The notes beneath the pieces are model-generated. The model saw nothing but the letters and a program-made list of their open reading frames with translations, ran no database searches and was not told the DNA's origin. Made by a program: the position numbers and the translations under genes. A stretch of 14,286 nt of DNA. Origin: an uncultured Angelakisella sp. (GTDB lineage: Bacteria; Bacillota; Clostridia; Oscillospirales; Ruminococcaceae). The stretch spans positions 1 to 14,286 of the forward strand of contig CALGIL010000264.1 in assembly GCA_937914895.1 (NCBI GenBank). Direction: 5' to 3'. Below, in pieces: positions 14,286-14,286 of the stretch. How positions within the stretch are numbered: the first letter of the stretch is position 1; the number at the start of each line of letters is the position of its first letter.

Positions 14286-14286
14286 G

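Overview
The window reads as a chromosomal segment of a high-GC member of the Clostridia, probably an Oscillospirales-type gut anaerobe. This rests on strong AGGAGG-type ribosome binding sites, consensus sigma-A promoters in a GC-rich background, a T-box-controlled valyl-tRNA synthetase gene, an RpiR-type regulator and a CmpB-type membrane protein. The taxonomic guess is inference; no 16S or other marker gene is present.

Layout. Bases 1-896 (+) hold the C-terminal part of a DUF401-type membrane transporter whose frame is broken at about base 35-47. A nucleotidyltransferase-domain gene follows (963-1589, +). A nested bidirectional terminator then separates it from tRNA-Thr(GGT) (1811-1886, -), which has its own consensus promoter. 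Bases 1950-2262 have no gene, but hold a decayed copy of an element that is intact near 9.05-9.48 kb.

The central block, 2263-8243, lies entirely on the minus strand. It reads, in transcription order: RpiR-type regulator, phosphonate-type binding lipoprotein (PhnD-like), a stem-loop spacer, ATPase (PhnC-like), two permeases (PhnE-like) and a cytoplasmic UshA/CpdB-type 5'-nucleotidase. The last four genes overlap or nearly touch. No C-P lyase gene is present, so I infer an import-and-dephosphorylate module for an organophosphate, possibly a nucleotide or a similar ester, under RpiR control. Two related 16-bp near-palindromes, one at the phnD promoter and one at the rpiR promoter, are candidate operators.

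Bases 8531-8920 (-) encode a small CmpB-type membrane protein. Divergent from it, 9122-9370 (+) encodes an 82-residue Cys-Gly repeat protein with 18 cysteines, followed by a strong terminator. Bases 9646-9968 form a sigma-A promoter and T-box leader (specifier GUC) for valS (10097-12733, +). A closely linked alpha/beta-hydrolase-fold gene (12758-13570, +) appears to lack both the nucleophile serine and the catalytic histidine. A shared terminator separates it from a convergent small CPYC thioredoxin/glutaredoxin-like gene (13638-13898, -). The last about 280 bases hold a duplicated about 52-bp unit and a long terminal palindrome, and look like part of a dispersed intergenic repeat.

Most interesting items: the Cys-Gly repeat protein and the decayed second copy of its locus, the apparent pseudo-hydrolase behind valS, and the RpiR/PhnCDE/nucleotidase operon with its shared operator-like sites.
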